A stretch of 64,000 bases of DNA, from assembly GCA_900404475.1 (NCBI GenBank), contig OUQQ01000020.1, forward strand, positions 1 through 64,000, read 5' to 3'. The notes beneath the pieces are model-generated. The model saw only the letters and a list, made by a program, of their open reading frames with translations, was not told where the DNA came from and made no database searches. The stretch is from Spongospora subterranea (taxonomy: Eukaryota; Endomyxa; Phytomyxea; Plasmodiophorida; Plasmodiophoridae). Position 1 is the first letter of the stretch, and the number at the start of each line of letters is the position of its first letter. Shown here piece after piece: positions 20,360-33,508 of this stretch. The translations under genes were made by a program, and so were the position numbers.

Positions 20360-21007
20360 TCCGTCCTTTGAAATCTGCTGGTTCATCAACAACAAAGTAC
20401 AGTCCTTCCGTATGTGTAACGGGTTGTTTATCTTCAGAGGGGGGACATGTGCTTGTCCTCTACACTTGTCAACAATAGTGCACTTTTGACGCCAAATGTA
20501 CTTCTATGTAGCTGGAAAACCTTTGACAAAAGACTCTAACTGGGCCATTTTTTTATATTTGGACAAGGTCTTGAGAGGCAAGGGTTGATTCTCTTTGAGC
20601 GAAAAAGCAGCCATAGTGGCAGTGGCTTAGGCTTAAGACAGCAAAAGAAAATTTCGATAGTGTCACATGGTTTTCTCAAATTCGTGCCTGGAAACGAGCG
20701 TTGACGAGCCCGAAAGCGTTTTCACATAATAAGATCAATAAAGCAGATTTTTTAGCCGCCTTGCTCCATTTTTGTTTCGTCGATAAAACCGACTTGAATT
20801 GCACAAACCGGGTGAACGTGGTTCACGGTACCGCGCAGTTTCTTGAAGGTCGAGACCTCAAGTTCAGACTTCAGACAGCAAACGTGATGAGAGTGTACAC
20901 TTCAAATCTCTTTAAATCGTCCTTTTTTTAAGTGCGCATAAACTGCGGCTCGAAATTTGTTTTGTTTGGACAAGGCATATTCGCCAACTGCTGTTGGGTT
21001 TTGCGAG
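20360..21007. other. Intergenic upstream of ERGIC3
   Basis: No recognisable gene. A 76-codon plus-strand frame at 20701-20931 has no motif and no ATG context that supports it. Confidence 0.5.
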
Positions 21008-22291
21008 ATGTGGCCTGCCATCAAAAAGCTAGATGCGTATCCGAAACTTTCTGAGGCGGTCCAGGTGAAGACCCTGGCAGGCGGAATTGTATCGATATCA
21101 TCATCCGTTATTATGTTATTGTTATTCTGCTCCGAATTGGTGTATTTTATGTCGCCTGTCACTCGAGATCATCTAGTCGTCGACTCTTCTCGCTCTGAAA
21201 AATTACAAATTAATGTTGATCTTTTATTTCCAGCTGTCCCATGCTCTTGTAAAGAATATGCGAACTTTCTCATTTAGTATGTTCTAATTAAGATTTCAGT
21301 GCTCAGTATGGATGTCATGGACGTGACTGGAGTTCCTCAAAAAGAAGTACTTTCCAAAATATCCAAACATCGAATCGATATCAATGGCAAAGACCTCGGA
21401 TTGTATGAAATGGAAGCCCAGTTGGGTGGAGTGATGGAGGAAAAAGTCGTTCTTTCCGTTGCCAACACGACAAAATGCAAAGAGTGCTATGGCGCTGAAG
21501 ACGTTGAAGGTCAATGTTGCAATACATGTGAAGATGTGAAAGCGGCATACCGAAAGAAAGGATGGGCGCTGCGATCTCTTGATCATATTGAGCAATGCCA
21601 GGAAGTCAGTGCACGGGTCCGCAAAGAATTGGAATTGCATGAAGGTTGTCAGGTTTCGGGGTACTTGTCTATTGATAAGTCAGCTGGAAATTTTCATTTG
21701 GCACCCGGTGACAGTTTTCAAGAGCATCATGCTGAGGATCATAATTTAGAGGCGTTTGAGGCTGGGCTTTTCAATGTCAGCCACTTTATCAACCGGTTCT
21801 CTTTCGGTGCTGAATATCCAGGTCTTATTAACCCTCTCGACGGTGTTGAAAAGGTTGTTGCCGAAGGTGGTGCTATTTTTCAATATTACATCAAGGTTCT
21901 AAATTGCTGCAATGACCATCATCGCCCTAAGCTGGGATCGTAGGTTGTGCCAACGACGTATGAGTATCTAGATGGTCGAACCATTGTCACCAACCAGTTT
22001 TCTGTCACCGAACATACTGCTTTTGTTCGGGAACGAGAAGGGCTTGGGTAAGTCGTCACCTTTTCTTCTTTGCTAATACTTATCTCTAACAGTTTGCCCG
22101 GGGTGTTCTTTTTCTTTGACATTTCGCCGATTAAAGTGCAGTTTAAGGAAGAACGCCGATCATTTTTCCATTTCATGACCCAGCTTTGTGCCATTATTGG
22201 AGGGGTTTATACTGTATCGTCACTAGTTGACAAACTCGTATACACGTCGATGAGGACTTTGGAAAAAAACCGAATTGGCAAATTCGGGTAA
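21008..22291 (+). CDS. ERGIC3: ERGIC3/Erv46 cargo receptor
   Basis: Erv46 proteins cycle between ER and Golgi with Erv41 as a cargo-retrieval receptor. Exons 21008-21248, 21300-21895, 21944-22047 and 22093-22291 join to 379 residues (introns 51, 48 and 45 nt). Features are a cytosolic N-terminus (KKLDAYPKLSEAVQVKTLAG), a first membrane segment (SSSVIMLLLFCSELVYF), a large lumenal domain with the CxxC-type cluster KCKECYGAED ... CCNTCEDV, CQVSGYLSIDKSAGNFH, FGAEYPGLINPLDG and the late segment PGVFFFFDISPIKVQFKEER before the second membrane helix. The order and length fit Erv46 rather than the shorter Erv41. Confidence 0.95.
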
Positions 22292-22392
22292 ATCCATTTG
22301 CTGGATTCTCTTCGCCAAATTGTATCAGTTCAATTATAAATGAGAGAATATGAGTTTTGTATGGTCTGGACAAATTAGGTTACTTCGGGCAC

Positions 22393-25300
22393 ATGCCCCT
22401 TCAGCTTGCATTCAATGAGGTGCTAACGAACTCCGCAGAACGTCGACCGGCATTGATCACAATGGACACGCCTGGCTTCGCCAGGGCGACACGAAGCGAC
22501 CTATTCGATCCAGATCTGTCAGAGTATCTCCCTTCCTACAAGGATATCGACAATCATGTCGACCAGAATGTCAGTGAATCTGTCTACACCGAAGCCGAGC
22601 TGGAGCAACTCGATAGTGAATTGGGAATGAATCCACGTAAAAAAGCCAGGGTCAGTTTTGCACGCTGTTACGTTAAAATTCTGGCGTGACGTTAATTGTC
22701 TTCCGTTTATTAGAGGGTACTGCAACGGCGTGACACGTTACCAGCTGAACTTGCAAAGAAAATGGGTAACAGCATTCATTGTTATTCAAAGATGATTGCA
22801 TCAACGACAATTAGGTGAGGCCAATATGATGTTCGTGAATCATGAGCTGGTCGGAGCTGCACAGTTATTGCTGGAAATTATCAAAGAGGCGCCGGAAGTA
22901 CCGGATCCATATCACACGTTGGGATTGGTTTACGAAGCGCTTGGAAGGCCAAAGCAGGCGCTGCAGGTCAGGTTTGTTCCGGAAATTGTTCTATGTATAA
23001 TAAGAAGTCTTCCAAAGGTATTTGTCCTTGCAGCTCATTTTGCGCCTCGTGACGAAGATATGTGGAGACGACTTGCAAATATGTCTCGTGAGCTAGCAGA
23101 AACAGAACAGGCTTTACATTGCTTAACGCGGCTGCTCCGTATGGCACCATCAGATTGCGATGCTCTATATCATAGGTTTTCAGCTATAATGGATTTGTTT
23201 TGGCGAGATGACTTATCTCGTGTAGATCAATGATTTACAAAGAAAAGGGCGATGTCAAACATGCTGTGGATGGGTTCAAGCAACTTGTTGCTAAAACACC
23301 GAATTGTGCTTTGTATTTGAAGGAATACTGTCCGGTAAGATTGCAGTTCTTATAGGCGCAAGTCTCATTGACGTGTAGCTGCTTTTCAAAACTGGCAAAA
23401 CAAGTGCTGCGCGCCAGCTATTGGAAGAGTATGTCGCTTCGGCACGTGAAATCCTCTGTGTCAAAGGAAGTTCCCTTTCAGATCAAGAGCGCGTCAGCAC
23501 ATGGGATTTGACTTTACTCAATATGCTGTGTGAGTTGTTAATGCAGCAGTCGCATTTTGAGGCAGCAAAAGGTTTCATTAATGAAGTTAGTAAAAGCTGT
23601 AATTTAGATTCATCACTTATGATGCCGTTTCAGACCATCGACCTCAATCTCTGCATTCAGCTTCCACTTGAATTAATTGTCCGATATGGATTATGCCACC
23701 TTCCCAGCTATCACTGTGTCAACGGAGCGGAACAATATCGCATTGACTCTTTTATTTCAGACGTTTTCAAACTGGAAGTGTCTGATTTTCCTGCCCTGTA
23801 TCTGGAAGTAAAGGATTCGCCCTACTTTGCGCGTTCTTACGTCATGTTGGTGTAACCACTTTTATATTGTAGGTTAGCGATACCTATTGCATGTTCGAAC
23901 TGCCACACAAAGCACTGAGTACTCTGTTATGTCTGGAGTGTAAGACACAATTTCATAATTTATTATTTATACCTTACGTTAACCAATGTTTTTGCCAGCT
24001 GTAAACGCGTTTAACAACGCCGATCTCTGGATTCGATTAGCCCGTTGCTATAAAGATTTACCAGATGAGGTTGATGCAACCGTTAGATATTGCATGCGTA
24101 TTCTTGAGGTCGGTCTCATTTGGCCACCTTTTATCCTTCCTCATTGTGGTTTTCAAGACACACCCTAGTGATGCTGAATCACGGTTAATTCTTTCTGATG
24201 TCTATGATGAGCAAGGAGATAAGGAAAAAGCTATATCCATAGTAGAAATCGGGGCATACAGAGAAGACTCGGTTGTAGACAAAGTTGTAAGCTTTCTTTC
24301 CTTTCAAATTTCCGACAAAGTCCGTTGCTGAGGACAGTCTTTCATCCTTAGCACCATCGTCGAGCTGTCTTGCCTCTAGACAGTCCCGCGATATCGTTGC
24401 TGTTTCAGCATTGTCAATTATGTCTGGCTGAATCAAAATACCAGGAGATTATCGACCAGTCTTTCGACAAGATTTCCGAAACTTTAAAGGCTGTATTGAC
24501 GCGGCGTCGCTTGAATCTCGAACTGGAATTGTCTGCAGGACGGGGTTCAGATCCTCCTGTGCGCGTCCGGAGTCTCCCGAGTGTCCTCACGGAAACGGGA
24601 GATTTTCTTCAAATTACTACCATTTTGAGTCATGCCCTTATTTCAATGGGGCGATTTGATCAGGTGGGGATAAATTTTACCGTAATTTTCAGATATTAAT
24701 TCATGGTTTTCTTAATATGCCAGGCAAACGCATTGATCAAGCCGCTGTTACGTTTTGATTGGCCCAGCAATGTTATTGACCAATTCCGCAACCTTCGATG
24801 TCTTGCCATCGATCTTTTTTGTCATCGGAAAGACTACAATAGAGCATATGTTCAAGTACTTCACTCATTACTGTTACTACGAGTAACATTAATTCCGTCA
24901 TGGTAGGTGACCAACGCCATTTTAGATGTTCCGCACGCAGTCTCCGCGTCACCGTTAATGCAAATTCTTGGGACAATTTTGTTTCGCCTGAATTATCCAG
25001 AAAAGTCGCGGCGATTTCTCGATCGAATCATCGCCAAACATCCAGAATGTATGGTTTTCCGTGTCATCTTGGGACATTTTGCCGTTATGAAACGCAGCTA
25101 TGGTAACCGATATTTGCAGTGCGAATATCTCTGAAATCGTTTTAGGAGGCGCGTGTCGTGAATATTTACATGCACTTTCAATGTCACCTGTTCCTCTAAA
25201 TTCGTCACTCTGTATATTATAATATGGTTTCTCATGCTAAATTCTCTAATGAGTTTTAGGTTTTTTCACCGCGGTTGCTCTGCTCCAGCGTTCACAGAGC

Positions 25301-25719
25301 CCTTCGGTTTCGAATAGAAACTTCCTGTTAATTCGCTCGTTTTCGCTTTTTTTTGCTTATATCAGAAAATCAAACCGGGCACCTCATGCTTTATACAATC
25401 TCGGTAGAGCGTTCCATAGTGTTGGTATCAATCATATTGCCGAGAAATATTATAAAGAGGTTGGGTTTGTTGAATGGTTGTTGAAAGACATGTTATTTAA
25501 TTCATCTAGGCAATCTCGGGTGCAAAAAGGATAAGAATGTCGACTGACGTTTCTGAGCCAGTGTCCTCTGATTTTTTATTTCCTTTAACGACCTCAGCTA
25601 AATCGTCCAACGAAGAATTTATCGCAAAGAATGCAGCGTTCAATTTGAGCCTGATCTACAGGTCTTCAGGTGCAACTGAGCTTGCTGCGCGTTTATTAAA
25701 TCAATTTATCAAGTTTTGA
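22393..25719 (+). CDS. GTF3C3: TFIIIC TPR subunit (tau131/TFC4, GTF3C3)
   Basis: This subunit of the Pol III factor TFIIIC bridges A-box recognition to TFIIIB recruitment through TPR arrays. About 17 exons with introns near 50 nt were traced: for example 22393-22650, 22714-22765, 22815-22966, 23018-23175, 23226-23334 and from 23379 onward, with later joins at about 24111, 24286, 24664, 24852, 25102 and 25457. An acidic N-terminus is followed by TPR units (PDPYHTLGLVYEALGRPKQA; FAPRDEDMWRRLANMSRELA; ADLWIRLARCYKDLPDE; SDAESRLILSDVYDEQGDKE) and ends with the family's NRAPHALYNLGRAFHSVGI and AAFNLSLIYRSSGATELAAR units. The start (ATG 22393 rather than 22459) and some middle junctions are uncertain. 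Confidence 0.85.
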
Positions 25720-25834
25720 TATGGAGATTCCGAAGGTGCGCATTGCATTTTCACAGTCGGAATTTTTTTACTAACAATAAATGGGCTAGTTTAATGTATA
25801 GATTGATACGACAATGAAATTGGAACAGGGAAAC

Positions 25835-28800
25835 CTAGTTCGTTAACCGTCGCCGTTTGTTTGACCTTGATGTCTTCCTGGTTAAAGGAGGAGCTTCGAA
25901 ACTGCTGTCTCCCTCACTGTCATCGCCACCGTTTTGCCGAGAAGTGTCACGCTCTGCTGGGACGTTTCTATTTTCATTGTGAAGTGCATTGGCATTGCTG
26001 ACATCAATTATTGTCGAATTTGCGATTCCGGAAGAAGCGCGACGTTTGCCTCGTTGTTTCGGTGCATATTCCAGCTTAAGCTGCGTTGTATCATTAGCGG
26101 AGAGCTCCCGGAACTAATGGCGCTCAGTGTGCGGCAAAAAAGAAGCGTTACTCACATACATGCAAATAGCGTGCCTGAAGGTTGCTCAAAGATTCTGATG
26201 AAGATATAGATACGATGGGAGGAGCCACGAAATGAGGAGCATTTTCCTTGCGAACGCAAACAATTCCTGTTTTGTTGTGAGGGTTCCAATCTTCCAGTCG
26301 AGCATTAACGATAGCAAAAGCATCCTATTAAAGACTAGATAAAACGGCTAAATAGATGGACAATTAGTGGTACCTGTAGATACTTTTTCAAAAGCAGCAG
26401 TACAACTACTTTATCTGCTTCTTTACAATATAGTCGAATAAGGTCGAGCGAATCTTTATCAGGAAGACCTTCGGTTGCAGCTTTGAATCTCGGATGAAGA
26501 TACGAATCAATGACCGCAGCACTCGTTCCTGGAAAAGGTGGATGAAGCGCCAATGAGATATCAAAACAGCGATGATTCGACGTTCAAAAAACCAACCAAT
26601 AATTCTGTTGAGGTGAAAAATCAAATGTAAGGGACTGTCATTCTGAAATGGCATTCCGGCAAGCATTGTTGCAACAAAATCGACCGGGAGAGGGTTGCGC
26701 TCTCGGTCGGAGAAGGTTACAGAACCGTCCATGCCACTGAGATGCAAAATTCCCAATAAAAACACTGGAGTATTAATTGACACCTATATGACAGTTTTAA
26801 AAGCATGTCGAGAAAATGAAAAATGCGATACTTTTTGATAAAGAGTAAAGAAGCGGAGGAGCCCATCGGGGTATTCACCGTTAAACAGGTCCAAAGGCTG
26901 CGGTCTCAAGTGTTTCTACGATGAATAAACAAGTGATAAATTGAGGGGTTAAACAGAAGACAAACCTGAAAGGAAAACACAAGCTTGATACCGTCAATAG
27001 CACCATTCCTGACCATATCAGGAAAGCTGGTCGACAGTAGGTTTAGCTGTGACAAAGCACCTTCTACGATTTCTTCCTCCGTATCCGTGCATAATGCGAT
27101 TAGCGAAGGAATACAACGATTTGGATTTACAAAACGTTGCTGAATCAACAGCCTAGATACGCTCAAAAACCCACTTCGAACCTGAAAGCGAATTATCAGC
27201 TACTTAAAATCGACTTTCTAAAACAAGACTGGCCTCAGGTCGATCAGAAACAGCAAGCCTTAAAAGAAGAGGTAGCAAGTTCTGAAACACCCCAAGTACG
27301 GCACCAGAGTCAGCTTGAAGATCAGACTTCCTCGGAATAGATGAAAAAGACAAAACACCAGATATTCGTCTCTTATCAGTGCATGATTTCGATTCTTGAA
27401 GGTACTAAACTTTGCATCATGACAAGAATAAACACATCATTTTAATTTACCCACCTGCAAATGATCATCTTCGCTTTGAAGAAAATCGGCAAGACTCCGC
27501 AGAGTTTGAGCTTGAATCTGATATGGCGTCTCTGTAGAAATAGCGGCTTGGATCATAGGATAGGCTTTCAAAATCAATCCAGGATTTCTGCTGAAAACGA
27601 ATACAAGTCCCTGAATGGCTATTTTGCAAACCACTGTCATAGGAATAAGAAAATATATGATAGGTGGCAGAAAATTTTACATGGATCTGAACATTTATAG
27701 AAGTCGTGATATATTTCAACTATGGCATCAGTGTCCAATGAATCTAAAAACGGGCTATTAAAAGCAGAACAATAACATTAGACGTAACGAGTGAAATACC
27801 ATCATTCCGTCTTTCAAATTCGAAATAACGAACGAGTAGACCCACAGATAGAAGAGATCTGATCAATGATCGTCTAATCACATCAGTGAATACATGTTCC
27901 GATCTGTACTTCGAAAGATACGATAGAAACGACGAAAGTAACTGTCTAGGAACAGCATCCATATTCATCTAACGTTTCAAAACGGCATTAAGAATCAATG
28001 TCACGACACCACGGCAGAACGTTACATGTTGAGAAAGAACGCAAAGGCATGGCATTGCGGTCAACAAGACAACAGTGCTCTGTCGCATGACAAGATCCTT
28101 CAAATCGGTAAGCAGGTTTGTTAAAAACCGAGGGCGTAAACTTGGCGCAACAGGCAAGGACATGAACAAGATGCTGCAGATCAAGCTGACTCTGGTTTGA
28201 TCATTTCCTTGCGCTTAAGCATTGTTAGACAACCATCGACACGAACAAAAACACAAAAACCATTACCTGAAGAGGATTGTTTTAAGCACGGTTGAAGAGT
28301 AACAAGATGTGGCGATAGCAGCACTGGTCTTGCGATGCAAAACACATGTAAAGTTCGGACATGGTGAAGTATTTTGGCAGAGATTTCCAGTGATATCATA
28401 TCCTTGAAAAAATTTGAGCAGTGTAACAACCAATATACAAAGCTGAAACCTGAATAATACAGGTGCATATATCGCTGCATACAAGCATCAGCGACGAGCC
28501 ATCGACGTCGGCATCAGAGTTATCAGAGGATGACAGCATGGAAAAAATCAAATTCGATAGCCAATCCGTCGACGGGAGAAACGCGACCACTTCCACCTAT
28601 GCAAAATTAAATCATTGATAACCACACCGAGATTGCAAGAAACGAACAATTCGCTGGGTCATTCTTGTGAAGCAGTTTGTAAATATAATTTCGCCCAATT
28701 CTGTCAACGGATTAGCAAATCAGAGTGAGCAATAGCGATAAAAAATAACCTGGGCCGTTTCTTCGAGAGCAGACTTTGATATAGTCTAAAAACCACATTT

Positions 28801-31800
28801 GTTGGAACGCTTGCAGGACCATTGTACGAATCGATAACTCATCGTTCGAACGGCTAATTAAATTTGCGCATATTTCTGTATATTTTGAATGACCAGGTAG
28901 CGATATGCAGATATCACGAAGAATTTTAACACTAAGCAAAAATCAAACCTCTGCACGAAGAGATCCCCGACAGTGTTTACCATCGCTTTCGTACGCTCAA
29001 GCCTTTGTCGCGAAGCCGCGCGACAATTACCGGATAATATTGCTCAGCAAGTACTAGCCGTGACAGCATCTTTTTTCCAAGAAGTTCAACAGCAGCTTCT
29101 CTAACAGAAGAAGCTCTATCCTAAATCCAACCCGATTGAGAACAAAAGAGAAGAGAAGGGAGAACGAAGATGGTAAACCTGGACTGCGGCAGATATAGCA
29201 CGCATCACGTATTCTCGCTCGAGAATTTGCACATTTATATGTACAACCGAAGATATAGCCTAAAGGTATGTAACTGGGCCATAACATGACGCAATAAATG
29301 ACACTGACCTTTATAACTCGAGACCTCATCGTTGGCTGTTTATCTGTGAGAGCGTTTATCAACACCTAAACATATTTCCTAAATTGAGTTAGATATCCCG
29401 GTTTCGACAAGCAAACCTTGAGCAGATTATCCTGATCATGCAGCAGCGAATGTCTGTACGAAATGATGCGGAATATTCTCAACACGTGAACCAAGGCCGT
29501 CATTGACGACGCCTCGTTGTACAGGTCCCAACTAGGAGGAAGTTGATTCGGATCAAATTGCAAGCAAAAGATATCAAGTCCCTAAATCAAAACAAGGGTA
29601 TCAGGTGTAAAGAAGAAATAACGGGGCCAAACCTCACATTTGCCGACGATGACGGTAGATGATTCGACGCCCACTGAGCAAGAACAAACTGTCTTGCAAG
29701 TTGGACATCCCGTCCGGATTGTTTGACGGTAAGGAAGTTAACAGCAATCTGATAAAGAAGATCGTCTTCGGAAAGTTCAACACTTGAATCTCCTTCAGAA
29801 ATTTTGCCAAGCTGTAATAGTGAAACCTATAAACTTTTTAATTGAAGAAAACAATTAATATACCTTGCTACTAGTACCATTTTCGCTCGTTGAGCTTCAA
29901 TATGACGCCGAAGGCTGCATGAGGCACAGATCCACGATTCAGGGATTTTTTCAGCAATTATTTGAACGCAATTCCCGTGAAACCATTGATGACAATCGTC
30001 ACAGTCCAACTATGCGTACAGTGAATAAAAGTCACATTGGTGAGCGTTGCTTAAGCGTACCATTAGCTCCTCTTGCAAAGCGCCACGGCCACACTCACAA
30101 GCCACTTTTTCTTCAGCGTCGTTAACAACATTCCCAAGAGGATTAAATTGTGTTGTCCGAGGCCTCATCATTTGAACATCGTTTCCAACAGAGGCAACAT
30201 GACTCTGTAGTCGGCTCAAAATATGGCCAAACATTTCTACAGCTAACACGCGAATATTGCTGCAACTCTGGATTCTAGTACGTCAAATCACTTTCTGGGA
30301 TAATGCAACCACAATTTACCTCTTTTGATAAAGAGCTTCTTAGACTTAATAACAGCGCATTCAATGTCAACTCAGCCGCAGGCCACAATGGATGAAACAA
30401 GCACAACAGCACATTATCGACAAATCCATTAAGAATCGCTCGAGAGTCAGATATTGCATTACCAGGCTTGAAAGAGATTTTCAAAATCGCAATAATCTAA
30501 GACGGAGTAAAGAACCAATGAGAGATCATTATGAGAAGCAGATCATACCAAAGTTCTGCAATGGCGCTGGCTTTCCTCATAAGGAATCACAGCATACTTT
30601 CTAACCAACTCAGTTGGAGACGGGTCGCCAATCGAGACTGCCTGCGGTCGGTCGATATAAATTCCAGCAGTACACTGAATATACAGTAAAGCGAGGGCAA
30701 CTGGAACCTGTACTTGGTTTCAAAATAACAATTTAACATTAAGAATAAGTTTTACTTGTACGTTCACTGCACTGTCATAAGAACCACTTTTTCTGAGTAG
30801 TTCCGGGTCGCAAATCATCGTCGAAACCTGTACAAAGTTACTCAGAGAAAATATCAGCAATATATACCGCTTGCCTGTTCAATAACGACGTCTCGTAAAT
30901 TCGGATAATGCATAAAACAGCCTACTAAAAGTGGAATAACACTCGTTTTTGAATCAGCTTGCCGAGGGCAGCGAAGCAATACATAAGAAAAATTGATGAC
31001 AGAGAGAATCTGACATTCAGAGCAAACTTCGCGAGTAATAAATCGATAAAGCTGTTGCAATAACTCGCATAACGTGCGGCAGATAAGCGTGAATGTCTTG
31101 GATGAAGACAGCCAATAGGAATCATTAGGGCCTCCAGCCTGATTCACGTTAAAAAAGCGAACATGTTCAATAACGTCCATACTTTGGGGCGGAGAGAGAT
31201 GTCGAAGATGGGGGCAATAGTACGCGTTGCATGGACCTTCACTAGCATTAGGATTTTCTCAAGCACATCATCGGACACAAGGGAGCGGTTTATCTTCTCA
31301 GTGTTCATTATCACTTTCAACATCAACATCAATAAGTTTCTTCTAATGAATGAACCAGTAACTCATTCATACCCAGAGCAATTACAGAAGCTTTGAGCGA
31401 TTTCAATAGAGAGAGTACCGCCTGTAAAAAAATTAGCAGTATTTAGATAAAAATATCAGTTGAAACTACATTGACTAACCTCAGAATGATTTTCAATCGA
31501 CACATCGTGAATGGCAACACCGAAACAGGATTCAATTTGCATGCTAATCAACGTCAAGAGATCCATTAGAATTCCAACAGGAACATCTGGCATGTGGAGT
31601 TCACGTATCGCATGGCAAACAGTATTTTCCCAGCATAACTGATTTGCCGACACTGATGACAAAAATTGAGTGAATCGCGAGAAGAAAACCGCGAAACCAC
31701 GCGTCCAACCTCCTTGTAGAGGAATACTTTTGGGGTCATCGTTCAGAAATCGCTCGACAAACAACTGACTATAAGTGCCAAAATCCATTGTCAAATGGCT

Positions 31801-32238
31801 TGAGCTCTTGGAAGGAGAATCAAGAGCAGGTTTTTGGGTGCCTACTGAGCCTGAGCTTAAAGTGCAAAAAAAACCAAACAGGCCCGACTTGTACGAGGAT
31901 TCCCTCCAACGGCGCCAACTCTACTGACAAACGCCTTGATAGCACGAGCGGCCACCGGACCCAATCGTGGATCGGAGGTACCGATGGATGTAGAAGTCCC
32001 GACACTGCGAGCAGGAATTAAATAATAAACGGCATAAGATGGTATCGTACCTTATACTTTTCAATGCAGATTCCTGCTTCGAAAAAGCATTCAGGTCAAC
32101 ATCGCCAAGGGCGACGAAGATTGGCTTAAAAGCGGGAAACCCTGCTGACGGGATCTCAATTGCTTCGGCAACAGGGTACGGCTGCCCAAACCCAATCGTA
32201 GCAGCCATTGCTGTTTTGCCATTTTTATCATTCAGCAT
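25835..32238 (-). CDS. NIPBL: Cohesin loader Scc2/NIPBL with PHD finger
   Basis: Scc2/NIPBL loads cohesin onto DNA and activates its ATPase. The gene is cut by about 25 short introns; I assigned it by ordered segments rather than a full base-level model. From the N-terminus: LFVERFLNDD helix region (31790-31490), LRDVVIEQAS (30860), NGFVDNVLLCLFHPLWPAAE matching NIPBL's F-x-x-D-L ... W-P-A-A-E block (30440-30380), FGHILSRLQSHVASVG (30230), a PHD finger with DCDDCHQWFHGNCV and WICASC (30010-29900), LRDICISLPGHSKYTEICAN with FQQMWF (28940-28790), HEAT repeats, and the LLLLKKYLQ segment (26390) with a basic tail ending at TAG 25835. Plant SCC2 also carries a PHD finger. The 5' end (ATG 32238) is tentative. 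Confidence 0.8.
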
Positions 32239-32269
32239 TATGACGACGATTCAAAAGCTGAACCGATAA

Positions 32270-33508
32270 CAAAATTGCTGAGAATGCGTATCGGTGATAT
32301 GCTAATGACACTGCATCAACGTTTACGATACTAGCAATACAGCAGTACAGCACTTCTGGTATCAAGTATGAACAGAAGAGCGTCAAACTGCAGACTCAAC
32401 GACGTCTACTGCTTGCAAAGGACGGCAGTGCAAGGCATTCCCAGATTCACCTACCACAGTCCAAACGATGACAATGAAACTGCGTAGCGAAGGCTTGTAT
32501 CTACATCGGCGAAGAATCTTGAAATTCAAGTTGAAAACAAAACAGTACACAGTTATATGCTCCAATTCGTTATGCCTGTTTTATTTCATGACAGATTTAT
32601 ACAGCTAATCTTGACTCTGTCATAATGTTGCTCATCCGCAAGTTTGTGCATCTATTGTCAGCTCAGTATTTGGCAATTCTTCAATCGCAACTCAATTCCA
32701 CAACATTTTTTGAAGAGATAAGTGTCTAACGTTGCGACTGCTTAAAACTAGATGCGATGCTGAGATCGGGCGGAGGCAAAGAAGAATGTGAGCACAACTC
32801 TACATAACCCAAGTGTGACACCTAACAGACCATGTTGATATGAACAGAGAGGGCGAGGATGAAACCTCCTGAAAACCGACGTGGAACACGAGGGTTAGTG
32901 AAGCCGACCCGACAATTTAGTGAAACATTCAACAGAGGTGACAACAAGGCACAATAGCGTAACTCCATGAAAGCGCCCCAGGCACCTCCATTAGATTGAA
33001 AAAATCTAATGAAAGTGCTCGCCGTTGCCGTCATCGGACCGGAAATTAGATAACAGGAAGTAGCGTCCAAAAAAGGATTTCCCTCACCCCTTCCAGGGTT
33101 TGTGCTAATGAGCTGGTGATCACCCCAGGCTGTGAAACCGTGCAGCTAATGCAAATTGGTTGGTTTGCTTTCAGTGTCGTTTACCGATCCGTCATTAAAA
33201 TTTAGCGACAGCTGAATTTTCATTAGCGCATGTTTAACTTGGTAAAGGGGCATTTTCACAGAACCACTGGTAACAGGGTCGTTACTTTGTCGAAGAAAAC
33301 CAGAACATAGATACAGGGTTTTGCCTGCCTGTCAAACGTTTGAACCGTATGTAGACGAAATTTCTGTATGCACTGCTTCATTTGACTTGAAGGCAATTAA
33401 TTCGTAGCATTGTTTCAAACCATTTGCACGTCCAGAGGGAGGAAACCGGCAAAAAAAAAGGGAATTCGGTAAATCTATTTTCATTTGATTTTCGGAATAA
33501 GGCATTTT
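32270..33508. other. Spacer between Scc2 and AP-4 mu
   Basis: Contains an 82-codon minus-strand frame (32822-33070) with membrane-like hydrophobic stretches but no ATG-linked model or recognised motif. Otherwise no coding signal was seen. Confidence 0.45.

Noticed and set aside
24852..24907. A 24-nt intron in the TFIIIC subunit gene
   Set aside because: A 56-nt intron with a GTTCAA donor explains the same join and fits the genome's usual size.
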